A DNA stretch of 62,228 nt from positions 1 through 62,228 of the forward strand of contig JADLHO010000010.1 of assembly GCA_020848735.1 (NCBI GenBank), written 5' to 3'. Origin of the DNA: Planctomycetota bacterium (GTDB taxonomy: Bacteria > Planctomycetota > UBA1135 > UBA2386). Position 1 is the first letter of the stretch. Each line of letters begins with the position of its first letter. Positions 35,244-43,823 of the stretch are shown here, one piece after another. Made by a program: the position numbers and the translations under genes. Under the pieces are notes generated by a model, which ran no database searches, was not told the DNA's origin, and worked only from the letters and a program-made list of their open reading frames with translations.

Positions 35244-38200
35244 ATGCGTCGCGCCTCCTGCCTCGCGCTCTTCTTCTCGAATTCGCTCGCCCTCGCGGTG
35301 GCGCAGGCGCCGCTCGGCTCGCCCGCCGCGATCCGCCTCGACGTCGCGGGCGCCGATCCGATCGAGGGTTCCCCGGCGTACACGCGTCTCGAGGTGGGCG
35401 AACGGGCGCTGGCCGCCGGCCGCTCGGCCGACGCGCTCCGCGACTTCCTCGCGGCGCTCGAGCTCCATCCCGCGTCGCCCGCGGTGCTGCGCGCGATGCT
35501 GCGGGCCGTGGTCGACGACGCGGACGCCCGCGCGGTGTTCGGTCTCTGGCTCGCGCTGGCCACGCTCGACGAGAAGGGCCGTCCGAAGCCTGCGCGCGAG
35601 GACAAGGACCTGCTGCTGCCGAAGGACGCGGCCCCGTCGCGCCTCGCGGCCGCGCAGTTCGCCGCGTTCGACGAGCTCGCGCGCGAGCTCGCGCGCCTCG
35701 AGACGGGCGGCCGCAACGCGTTGGGCAACGGCCTCGTCGCGCGCTGGCTCGCCGATCTCGCGATCGAGCTCGGTCGCGAGATGCCGCACGTGCTCGCGGC
35801 GCGCGCGGTCGAGATCGATGGCGTGCTCGCCCGCCACGGCGCCGAGCACGGGACGGTCTTCGCCGCCCTGCAGAAGGCGTTCGAGCTCCGCGGCGGAGCG
35901 ACGGCCGCGAAGGACGGCGGCGCGGCGGCGTCGCGCGACGCGATCGACCGCGCGATGCGCGCGGCCCGCATCGCGCTCGGGCTCGTGGCGCAGGCCGGCT
36001 TCGGCAAGGACCTCTACGGCCCGAAGCCGCCCGAGCTCGGCACGCTGTCGCGCGACGCGCACGAGGCGATCGACGCGCTCCGTCGCGAGGTGGACACGCT
36101 CGGCGGCGAACCGTGGACCATCGCGCGCCTCGAGGCGCTCGATCCCGTCGCGCGCAGCGAGTTCACGGCGGCCCACTCGACCTGGGCGGATCCGGGCATC
36201 GCGCTGAGTCCCAACGGCCGCTACCGCATCGAGACCGTCTGTGGCTTCGAGACGCTGCTCGGCGCCGCGAAGACGGTCGAGTCGCACCATGCGCGCCTGG
36301 TCGCGTGGTACGGCACCGATCCGTTCACGTCGCGACCGGGACTCGTGAGGATCGAGCCCGAGCACGGGGGCCTCGAGAGCAACGGTGCGCCCTTCTGGTG
36401 GGCGGGTGGCTTCCAATCGGGCGACATCACCACGCTGCGCTTCGCGTGGGGTTCGATCCCCGGCCTCGGCCGCGGCCTCACGCACGAGCTCACGCATCGC
36501 TTCGACGGGACCCTGGTGCCGTTCCTGCCCTCGTGGGCGGTCGAGGGCCGCGCGGTGTGGACCGGCGCGAGCTACGGACGCATCACGGATCCGGCCTTCG
36601 CCGAGGACTTCCTCGCGCCCTACACGATCCAGACACCCTTCGTGAAGGGTTACGGCGGCGTCGAGAATCTGACCAGGCTCCTGGCAGGGACGATCGACGA
36701 CTACCGCGACAACTACACCGCCGGCTATGCGCTCTTCGCCTACCTGCGATCGTGGCGCGGCGAGGATGGCAAGCCGCTCTTCGCCGCGCGCCTCGAGAAG
36801 TACTTCAGGTACGCCCGCGGTGGGCGCAGCGAGCCCGTCGCGTACTTCGTGGAGCACTTCGCCGATGGCAAGGAAGGGCGGCCCGAAGGTCTGCCGGCCT
36901 TCGCGGACGGCTTCCGCGAGTTCCTGCACCAGTGCTATCGCTGGTGCTGGAACGACCGCGACGCCGCGAACGCGTGGCTCTCTCGCTACCGCATGGGGCT
37001 CGAGGGCGACAAGGGCTACGGCATGGTGATGGATGCACCGAGCCTCGGTTGGTCGCGCGACCGCGCCGAACCCTGGTTCGGGCAGGGTCATGCCGACGAG
37101 GCGGCGCGGCTCTTCGAACAACTCGGCGATCCGCGCGCCGCGAGCGCCGCCGCGTGCTGGTCGCTGCTGGTCGATGGACCGGACCTCGAGCGCTTCGATC
37201 GCGCGTCGCGCATGCTCGACGCGGCCCAGCGCAAGGACGCGGCGTGGGTCGCGCGGTTGGAGGGCGCGCTGCGCTTCGCCTCGCTGCCGATCCCGGCGGA
37301 TGCTCCGCCGATCGCGCCCAGGCTCGCGAAGACCCGCCGCCTGCTGGAGCTCCTGCGCGAGGCCGCGGTCGAACACCGCGCGGCGGGGCGTCCGCTCGCC
37401 GCGGCGACCTTCGACGAGCGCTGCGATCGCGTCGCCTTCCGGCTCGGCTCGCCGCTGACGGCGCCGAAGGCCCCCGTCGAGTCCGCTTCGCAGCTGCCAC
37501 GCATCGAGCCGCCCCACGTGCTCGGGGCATTCGGCTGGGTCGAAGACGGGCTCACGGGCTACGAGGAGCGCCGCGTGCCGAATCTCTGGTTCGAGACGCC
37601 TCACGGCGATCTGCACGTCGGCCGCGAGAAGCCACGCGACGAGACCGGTCTCACCGACCGCGCCGCGCACCAGCGCCACGCGTTCACGCGCAGCGCGGAG
37701 TGGCTCGGACCCGGCCGCTACGTGGTGCGCCTGCGCATCCACTTCACGACCTCGTTCGTGTCGGGCGCCGTGGTCGTCGGCTACACGCGGCGCGACCGCA
37801 ACCTCCGCGTGCACTTCAGCGCGGGCGACTTCCTCTATTCGATCGGTCGCAAGGACGACGACGGGAAGACGAAGGCCGTCGACCTCTCGCTCGACGGCAC
37901 CTTCGAGCGCGAGAACCACCTCGTGAACCCGATGCGCGCGACCAAGGTCGAGTTCGAGCTGCCGTCGTCGTATGTCGACCTCGAGCTCCACATCGATGGT
38001 CCGACGCTCGACGTCTGGGCGATGGGCCGGCATCGACTTCGACACACGACGACCGACCTCGCACCCATCGAAGGCGCGATCGGCTTCGCCATGGGCCAGG
38101 GTGCGGTGCGCGTCCAGGCGCCGACCGTGCAGCGCCTCGACCGGGGCGCGCTCACGCCGCCGACGACGGAGGCGAGCACGTTCACGGATCTCCTGCATCG

Positions 38201-38603
38201 CCCACTGCCCGGTGTGCCGCTCGCGCCGTCGGGGACTCTCGTGCTCTGGCTGCCCAGGAGCGACGACCAGGACTGGCTCGCCATGCACGCCACACACTGG
38301 CTCCGCACGCTGAGCAAGGCGATGCGCGACGTGTTGGCTCACCCGCAGCCCTGGGTCCTGATGGTCCAGTCGGGCCTCTCGCCCGAGGCGCTCGCGAAGG
38401 TGCAGGCCGCGGCTCGCGAGGCCTATGGCAAGGAGCTCGAAGTCGTGACGGATCCTCGCGCCGCGGCTCCCGAAGAGGAGGTGCATGTGCTCTTCGTGGA
38501 TGCGCGCGGTGCCCTGCGCGCAGCGGGCAGCGGTGGCGAGATGGCGATGCCCGACTCTGTCGCGCAGTGGGCACGTCGTTCGCGTCCGCCGCGGCGGGAG
38601 TAG
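35244..38603 (+). CDS. large exported candidate zinc metallopeptidase (gluzincin/peptidase-MA-like)
   Basis: Signal peptide ~1-20 (MRRASCLALFFSNSLALAVA). Residues ~45-130 resemble a TPR pair (YTRLEVGERALAAGRSADAL). A helical region follows, then the peptidase-like core: GRGLTHELTHRFDG gives HELTH (H414, E415, H418), and LPSWAVEGRAVW supplies E434 as a third zinc ligand, the gluzincin pattern. Further on come a helical domain and a beta-sandwich (~760-950) with jelly-roll/concanavalin-like features (YVVRLRIHFTTSFVSGAVVVGYTRRDRN cut into strands, VDLELHIDGPTLDVWAMG). The last ~130 residues have a mixed alpha/beta look. I recognise no named family for the whole chain. Proteolysis is predicted, not shown. 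It may be co-transcribed with the next two genes. Confidence 0.75.
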   Translation: MRRASCLALFFSNSLALAVAQAPLGSPAAIRLDVAGADPIEGSPAYTRLEVGERALAAGRSADALRDFLAALELHPASPAVLRAMLRAVVDDADARAVFGLWLALATLDEKGRPKPAREDKDLLLPKDAAPSRLAAAQFAAFDELARELARLETGGRNALGNGLVARWLADLAIELGREMPHVLAARAVEIDGVLARHGAEHGTVFAALQKAFELRGGATAAKDGGAAASRDAIDRAMRAARIALGLVAQAGFGKDLYGPKPPELGTLSRDAHEAIDALRREVDTLGGEPWTIARLEALDPVARSEFTAAHSTWADPGIALSPNGRYRIETVCGFETLLGAAKTVESHHARLVAWYGTDPFTSRPGLVRIEPEHGGLESNGAPFWWAGGFQSGDITTLRFAWGSIPGLGRGLTHELTHRFDGTLVPFLPSWAVEGRAVWTGASYGRITDPAFAEDFLAPYTIQTPFVKGYGGVENLTRLLAGTIDDYRDNYTAGYALFAYLRSWRGEDGKPLFAARLEKYFRYARGGRSEPVAYFVEHFADGKEGRPEGLPAFADGFREFLHQCYRWCWNDRDAANAWLSRYRMGLEGDKGYGMVMDAPSLGWSRDRAEPWFGQGHADEAARLFEQLGDPRAASAAACWSLLVDGPDLERFDRASRMLDAAQRKDAAWVARLEGALRFASLPIPADAPPIAPRLAKTRRLLELLREAAVEHRAAGRPLAAATFDERCDRVAFRLGSPLTAPKAPVESASQLPRIEPPHVLGAFGWVEDGLTGYEERRVPNLWFETPHGDLHVGREKPRDETGLTDRAAHQRHAFTRSAEWLGPGRYVVRLRIHFTTSFVSGAVVVGYTRRDRNLRVHFSAGDFLYSIGRKDDDGKTKAVDLSLDGTFERENHLVNPMRATKVEFELPSSYVDLELHIDGPTLDVWAMGRHRLRHTTTDLAPIEGAIGFAMGQGAVRVQAPTVQRLDRGALTPPTTEASTFTDLLHRPLPGVPLAPSGTLVLWLPRSDDQDWLAMHATHWLRTLSKAMRDVLAHPQPWVLMVQSGLSPEALAKVQAAAREAYGKELEVVTDPRAAAPEEEVHVLFVDARGALRAAGSGGEMAMPDSVAQWARRSRPPRRE

Positions 38604-38606
38604 AGT
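38601..38606 (+). promoter_or_regulatory. candidate -10 element (TAGAGT) overlapping the preceding stop codon
   Basis: TAGAGT begins at the TAG stop of the metallopeptidase gene and ends 9 bp before ATG 38616. It might be an internal promoter, or chance. Confidence 0.25.
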
Positions 38607-38615
38607 CCGCGCTCC

Positions 38616-39917
38616 ATGACGACGCCCACCCGCCGCGCCTTCCTCGGTGGCCTCGCGCTGCCGGTCGCCGCTCCCTTCGCCGGGTCGTCGGGAGTGCGCC
38701 TCCGCGAGGCCGGTGGCCTCGAACTGCCCGAGCGGCACGGCACGCCGCAGGAGCTCGCGGGCGACGAGGACTTCTGGAGCGCGGTGGCCTCGGCCTTCGA
38801 GATCGATCGCAGCATCGTCAACCTGAACAACGGCGGGGTGAGCCCCGCGCCGCAGCCGGTGACGGCCGCGCTCGCCCGCCATCTCCAGGCGGCGAACCAG
38901 GCGCCGGCCTATGTGATGTGGCGCCTGCAGCAGCCCAATCGCGAGGCGGTGCGGTCCAAGCTCGCGCGCTTCCTGAAGGTCGATGCGGAGGAGCTCGCGT
39001 TCACGCGGAACGCCTCGGAGAGCCTCCAGATCTGCCAGTTCGGCTTCGATCTCGAGCGCGGTGACGAGGTCGTCTGCTGCGACCAGGACTACCCGCGCAT
39101 GATCAACACCTTCAAGCAGCGTGTGGCACGCGAGGGGATCGTGCTGCGCACCGTGCGGATCCCGGTGCCCTGCGAGGAGCCGGAGCGGATCGTCGCGGCC
39201 TACCGCGAGGCGCTCACCGACCGCACGAAGCTGATGCTGTGCAGCCACGTCGTGAACCTCACCGGCCAGGTCGTGCCCGTGAAGGAGCTCGTCGCGCTGG
39301 GGCGCGCGCGCGGGATCCCCGTCCTCGTCGACGGGGCGCATGCGTTCGCGAACCTCGAGGTCGACCTGCGCGATCTCGACTGCGATTACTACGCGACGAG
39401 CCTGCACAAGTGGCTCTTCGCGCCGATCGGCACCGGCCTGCTCTACGTGCGGCGCGAGCGGATCCTGCCGCTGTGGCCCCTGATGGCCTGCGACGCGAAG
39501 CAGGACGCCGACATCCGCAAGTTCGAGGAGATCGGCACGCACCCTGCGGCCTATGCGCTCGCGGTGTCGGACGCGTTGACGTTCCACGAGCGGCTCGGGC
39601 CCGCGCGCAAGCGCGCGCGGCTGAACTTCCTGCGCGATCGTTGGGCCACGCACATCGCACGGCATGCGCGCGTGCGCCTGAACACCTCTCTGAAGCCCGG
39701 CATGAGCAACAGCCTCGGCAACTTCGCGATCGAGGGGCTCGACCCGGTGGCGATCGCCGGGCACCTCTTCGAGAAGCACCGCATCTTCACGACCGCGATC
39801 GGGCACGCGGACTGCAGCGGTGTGCGCGTCTCGCCGAGCGTCTACACGACTCTCGAGGAGATCGACCGCTTCTGCGCGGCGGTCGACGACATCGTCGAGC
39901 ACGGGATCCCGGCGTGA
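38616..39917 (+). CDS. Tat-exported aminotransferase class V-fold PLP enzyme
   Basis: The N-terminus TRRAFLGGLALPVAAPFA is a twin-arginine signal, so the folded cofactor-loaded enzyme is exported. The body is an isopenicillin-N-epimerase-like class V enzyme: VNLNNGGVSPAP, LAFTRNASESLQICQFG, VCCDQDYPRMINTFKQ, LCSHVVNLTGQVVPV, DGAHAFANLEVDL, and the PLP lysine K265 in SLHKWLFAPIGTGLLY. Cys-desulfurase-type active cysteine is absent. The substrate is unknown; amino-acid racemase/epimerase or lyase chemistry is possible. It lies 12 bp after the metallopeptidase gene and 10 bp before the next. Confidence 0.85.
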   Translation: MTTPTRRAFLGGLALPVAAPFAGSSGVRLREAGGLELPERHGTPQELAGDEDFWSAVASAFEIDRSIVNLNNGGVSPAPQPVTAALARHLQAANQAPAYVMWRLQQPNREAVRSKLARFLKVDAEELAFTRNASESLQICQFGFDLERGDEVVCCDQDYPRMINTFKQRVAREGIVLRTVRIPVPCEEPERIVAAYREALTDRTKLMLCSHVVNLTGQVVPVKELVALGRARGIPVLVDGAHAFANLEVDLRDLDCDYYATSLHKWLFAPIGTGLLYVRRERILPLWPLMACDAKQDADIRKFEEIGTHPAAYALAVSDALTFHERLGPARKRARLNFLRDRWATHIARHARVRLNTSLKPGMSNSLGNFAIEGLDPVAIAGHLFEKHRIFTTAIGHADCSGVRVSPSVYTTLEEIDRFCAAVDDIVEHGIPA

Positions 39918-39927
39918 GTGGCGGCGG

Positions 39928-41235
39928 ATGAACCCCGGTCTCCGCACGGCGCTCGCGGCGCTGGTCGTCGTCGGTCTCGCACTCGCGGCGTGGTTCGCGC
40001 TCGACGCGGCACCCGAACGCGAGCCCAAGGTCGTCGGGCGGCGCGGCGCGGATCCCGAGCCGACGCCGGCACCGCACGCGGCGCCCGACGCACCGCGTGC
40101 GCCGCGGTCCGCGCGCGTCGCGCTGCGGATCCGCGTCCTGCGCGAGGACTGGTGCCGCCCCTTCCCGGACGCCGAGCTGCGCGTGTTCCGTCACGACCCG
40201 GCCCGCATGGAGCTGCCGCGCGATCCGCTCGTCCTGCGCACGGATCGCGACGGCCTGGCCGAGCTCACCGACGTGACCCCCGGCCCCTGGCTCGTGTGCG
40301 CGCCGGGCGTCGCGCCGGGTGACCCAGCGCCGGCGACGGCGCGCGCGACCACGAGCGCCACCGGTGAGGCGCCGCTCGTGACCGTCGCCGCGGCGCCCGC
40401 GACCCTCGAGGTGCGTTGCGAGGTCCTCGCGCGCTTCGCGCCGCGGGACGGTTTCAGCACGCGCCTCGTGCTCGTGCGCACCGACGACGGCTCGCGTCGC
40501 GAGCTGCCCTTCCCGCGCGTCGTCGAGCCCGGTGCGACGAACGTCGTGCTGCGCGTACCCGCCGGCACCTACGAGGTCACGACGCGTCCGCTCGGCGATC
40601 TCCTGCTGCGCGACGACGAGCGGCTCGTCCGCTTCGCCAAGGACGGCGCGACCGCGACCCTGCACCTCGACGAGAACCCGCGGCGCATCGAGCTCACGCT
40701 GACGGGCCTGCCCGACGACGAACTGCCGGCGCGCGTCGTGCCCGTGCCGGTCGATCGACTGCAGGACGATCGGCCGACGGAGATCTGGTGGGGACCGTTC
40801 CGCTGGCACACGGCGCGGCTTGTGGTCCCGGCGCTGCGCGGCCAGCACCGTCTCGTCGTCCACGGCCGCACGCGCGTGTTCCTCGCGAAGGCGCCCGCGT
40901 CCCTCGATGCGGAGAAGGCGAGCATCGCCCTCGAACCGGCCGTCCGACTGCTCGTCGACGTCGGCGCGTGGGACCCCGTGCGCGACGCGGGCGCGACGAT
41001 CGACGTGGCCGTGGGTGAGGAGCGCTTCGCACGCATCCTGCTCCCGACCTTCGGCACCGAGCGACCGGAGCTCGTCGCGCCCGCGCTCGCGGGCGAACTC
41101 GTCGTGGCGGGTGGCGCGTCGGCGCGCGTCGAGTGCTCGCTCGCCGACGGGAGCATCGCGTGGACGCGCGAGCTCGCGCTCGACGCGCCGCTCGCGCGCG
41201 TGCGCGTCGAGACGATGCGCGGCGCGCGGAACTGA
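39928..41235 (+). CDS. membrane-anchored protein with carboxypeptidase-regulatory-like beta domains
   Basis: I start at ATG 39928 (MNPGLRTALAALVVVGLALAAW), which forms an uncleaved N-terminal anchor. A Pro/Ala-rich linker (~30-60) leads to beta-sandwich repeats. The first resembles a CarboxypepD_reg/Cna-B-like fold (DAELRVFRHDP ... LVLRTDRDGLAELTDVTPGPWLVCA), and later ones are weaker (VVLRVPAGTYEVTTRP, LRGQHRLVVHGRTRVFL). No catalytic residues seen. It probably displays protein-protein or carbohydrate-binding domains outside the membrane, and is the third gene of the 35.2-41.2 kb run. Confidence 0.65.
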   Translation: MNPGLRTALAALVVVGLALAAWFALDAAPEREPKVVGRRGADPEPTPAPHAAPDAPRAPRSARVALRIRVLREDWCRPFPDAELRVFRHDPARMELPRDPLVLRTDRDGLAELTDVTPGPWLVCAPGVAPGDPAPATARATTSATGEAPLVTVAAAPATLEVRCEVLARFAPRDGFSTRLVLVRTDDGSRRELPFPRVVEPGATNVVLRVPAGTYEVTTRPLGDLLLRDDERLVRFAKDGATATLHLDENPRRIELTLTGLPDDELPARVVPVPVDRLQDDRPTEIWWGPFRWHTARLVVPALRGQHRLVVHGRTRVFLAKAPASLDAEKASIALEPAVRLLVDVGAWDPVRDAGATIDVAVGEERFARILLPTFGTERPELVAPALAGELVVAGGASARVECSLADGSIAWTRELALDAPLARVRVETMRGARN

Positions 41236-41512
41236 AGTCCGCGGACACGGAACCTTTCCCGGGGCCGCGGGGGCCGTCTCACGTGTCGCACCTCGCGACG
41301 CACTCGCGCTGCTGCCCGCCGCCCGTGCCGCGCTGCCGCGCGCGTGCAGCCGACGTGCCGGGCGCGCGCGGTGGGGATCGCGTGTGGCGTCCTGCGACAC
41401 GCGGGATCGCGCGACGCCACGCGTCATCTCAGCCCGAGGCGCCCCGGCACCGAGCCAGACCTGGCGGGTGCGCACGCGTTTCGCGAGGTCACCCGACCGG
41501 TGAGGTGCGGTC

Positions 41513-42802
41513 ATGGGTCGATGGACGCGAGTCCTGGTCGCGAGCGCGTGCTGCGCGGCCTTCGGTTCCTGGACACGCTGCGTCGCGCAGCTCCCCGCGA
41601 ACCACGGACCAGGACTCGTGATCACGACGGACGTCGACTACGACGGCTGCCTCGATGCGATCGTCTGCGAGACCGAGGCCCTGCACGTGTGGTTCGGTCG
41701 GCGCAGCGCGCCGTGGTTCAGCCCCGGTCCCTCGACGGGGATGTTCGCCGTCGTGCGCGCGTGCGAACCGGTGATCGTCGGACGACATCTGTGGGTCGCG
41801 CGGCGCGGTCCGGTGCCCGGTCCCGTGTGGTTCGTCGATGCCTGGCGCATCGCACTCGACGGCTCCATGACGCAGGTGGCGACGCATGCGGTCATCGCCA
41901 CGAACCCGACCTCGTCGGTCATCTCGCTGCGCATCGCCGCGCTGCCGTACGACTTCGGCTCCGACGGTCACGACGACATCCTCGCCGTCTGGACCGAGTC
42001 GCCCACGCCCGGGAACGGCTCGGCGCGCGCGGCGTGGTTCTCGGTGGCCGCCGCGAGTCCCACGGTCGATCTGCCCGCCTTGCCCATCGCGCCGCGCTGG
42101 CTCGACGTCGTGGGCCTGCACCCGAGCCGCAACGTCGGTCAGGCGCCGCACGAGCTGCTGGCGGTCCTCGGGGCACCGTCGGGGACCGGCGAGAACGGTC
42201 TCGCGTTCGCCGCGCTCGGGCGCGGTGTCGGGCAACCCGCGCTCACGAGCGTGATCACCTTCGGCAACGCGCCTCCGACGCGCCCCCGCGGCGGCTTCGA
42301 CGAGCGAGCGCGCTCGCTCTACGGCGCGTTCGCGCCGGCGACGTACTTCGGCGCGCCGGTCGTGCAGTTCGAACCCGGTCCCTCGATCGCGTTCGACGCG
42401 ACCCCGAGCGCGCCGTGGGTGCTCGCGAGCGGGCACTGGCTCGGGACCTCGACGGCCGCGGCACTGCTCTCCGGCAGCGCGGCGGACTTCGATGCCGATG
42501 GCGCCGACGAGATCGCCGTGCTCGAGCGCATCCCCGGCTTCGGCGAACTGCTGGTCGTCACCGATCCGCAGCCGATCGCCCGCGGCTTCCAGGCGTTCTG
42601 GTTCACCGGGGCCACGTGGTCGCTCGCGAGCCCATGGTGGCCCTTCGACGTGGTGCACGCCGCGCCCGGCGACTTCGACGGCGATGGGTTGCTCGACCTG
42701 GTGGCGTCGATGCGCAGCACGCCGGGAAGCAGCGGCATCGCGCTCTTCCGCGGAATGCGCGTCGCGAACGGCGCGCGCGTCGAACTCGTGCGCGTGATGT
42801 AG
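41513..42802 (+). CDS. secreted VCBS/FG-GAP-like protein
   Basis: Signal peptide ~1-25 (ending ...WTRCVAQ). It has degenerate FG-GAP/VCBS units, the clearest being TTDVDYDGCLDAIVC, DFDADGADEIAVLERI and DFDGDGLLDLVASM, with beta-propeller spacing between them. Unlike the VCBS protein at 4442 it stops directly after the last unit (ELVRVM) and lacks the shared C-terminal module. A 277-bp gap upstream shows no gene. It is convergent with the SGNH-like gene, with 4 bp between stops. Confidence 0.72.
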   Translation: MGRWTRVLVASACCAAFGSWTRCVAQLPANHGPGLVITTDVDYDGCLDAIVCETEALHVWFGRRSAPWFSPGPSTGMFAVVRACEPVIVGRHLWVARRGPVPGPVWFVDAWRIALDGSMTQVATHAVIATNPTSSVISLRIAALPYDFGSDGHDDILAVWTESPTPGNGSARAAWFSVAAASPTVDLPALPIAPRWLDVVGLHPSRNVGQAPHELLAVLGAPSGTGENGLAFAALGRGVGQPALTSVITFGNAPPTRPRGGFDERARSLYGAFAPATYFGAPVVQFEPGPSIAFDATPSAPWVLASGHWLGTSTAAALLSGSAADFDADGADEIAVLERIPGFGELLVVTDPQPIARGFQAFWFTGATWSLASPWWPFDVVHAAPGDFDGDGLLDLVASMRSTPGSSGIALFRGMRVANGARVELVRVM

Positions 42803-42806
42803 CGCG

Positions 42807-43808
42807 TCACCGCAGCAGCGACGGTGGACTCTCCAGGGCATCGGCGATGCGCGTCGCGGCATCGCGATGGCCGGCGACCGTGAGCAGCTCCGTGCCGGCG
42901 AGGTGATGCTCGGGCGCGAGCGTGCGCGGTGGCAGCACGAGCAGACGGGCACCGCGCGCCGCGGCGAGGTCGCGCAGCGCGTCCTGGTGTGCGGCCTCGT
43001 CGACGTTCGCGAGGACGACGAGGACGGGCCAGCCCCGCTGCGCGCACTCCGCGAGCGAGGCGTCGATCAGGGCGAGGGTCAGCGCGTCCACGTCGACGGG
43101 GTGCACGCCACCGCCCGCGATGCGTGGAGCCGGGGCATCCGCACCGGAGTCGCGCGCCGCGACGCCCTCGCGCAGCCAGGCGAGCAGCTGGCTCTCGTGG
43201 AGCCAGGGCAGCGGTGCGAGCAGGTCCTGCACGGCGCGCGGCAGGCTGCGCGACGGGATCGCGCGGGGCGTCACACCGCGGGCGCCGTCGAGCGCGAACA
43301 GCGCCTCGCGCGCGTTGTCGCGGAAGTCGTCGCCGCTGATCTGCAGCACGACCGCACGCGGAGGCCTCGCCGGGAGCGCGTGGCGCACCCGCAGCAGCGC
43401 GCGCCCATTCGCGTCGCTCGGCATCGCATGCGAGACGACGTCGAGGTCGTGGCCGCGTGTGCGCAGCGTGGCCTCGAGCAGGCGTGGGTACTCCTGGCCG
43501 TCGTCGACGCCCATGCCGAAGCTCACGTCGTCGCCGAGCACGACGACGATCGGCACACCGTCCCGTGGCAGAGGGCCGCGTCGGCCGGCGGCGTTCGTCG
43601 ACAGTCGCATGCGGTACCGCGGCGTGGTGCGGACGCCGTCGAGGTCGCTGCGGACGCGCTTGCCGTAGACCGCGTCCCAGCACGTGATCGGTTCACCGCG
43701 GACGGTCGCGAGCCCGAGGGCGCGCACGAGGATCTCACCGGTGAGTGCGAGCGCGAGGCCGAGCGCCAGGACCCACAGACCCACGCGGAGGACGCGGCGG
43801 CGGCGCAT
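42807..43808 (-). CDS. SGNH-hydrolase-fold protein lacking catalytic residues
   Basis: N-terminal membrane anchor (residues ~6-31), then an SGNH/GDSL-like alpha/beta domain. Where active relatives have GDS, this protein reads VVVLGDDVSFGMGV, so the nucleophile Ser is Asp94. The GxND block reads QISGDDFRDN, and the final DxxH region (TELLTVAGHRDAA) has neither the Asp nor the His at the expected places. It is therefore likely a non-catalytic member, with the fold inferred from the block pattern. It begins 15 bp after the semialdehyde dehydrogenase stop, as the probable last gene of the hydroxyproline operon. Its role there is unknown. Confidence 0.65.
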   Translation of the reverse strand: MRRRRVLRVGLWVLALGLALALTGEILVRALGLATVRGEPITCWDAVYGKRVRSDLDGVRTTPRYRMRLSTNAAGRRGPLPRDGVPIVVVLGDDVSFGMGVDDGQEYPRLLEATLRTRGHDLDVVSHAMPSDANGRALLRVRHALPARPPRAVVLQISGDDFRDNAREALFALDGARGVTPRAIPSRSLPRAVQDLLAPLPWLHESQLLAWLREGVAARDSGADAPAPRIAGGGVHPVDVDALTLALIDASLAECAQRGWPVLVVLANVDEAAHQDALRDLAAARGARLLVLPPRTLAPEHHLAGTELLTVAGHRDAATRIADALESPPSLLR

Positions 43809-43823
43809 GGTGCGGTCCGTCGC

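Noticed and set aside
35148..40028. 1626-codon open frame on the minus strand opposite the metallopeptidase and PLP genes
   Set aside because: It covers two well-supported genes on the other strand and has no recognisable domain or signal.
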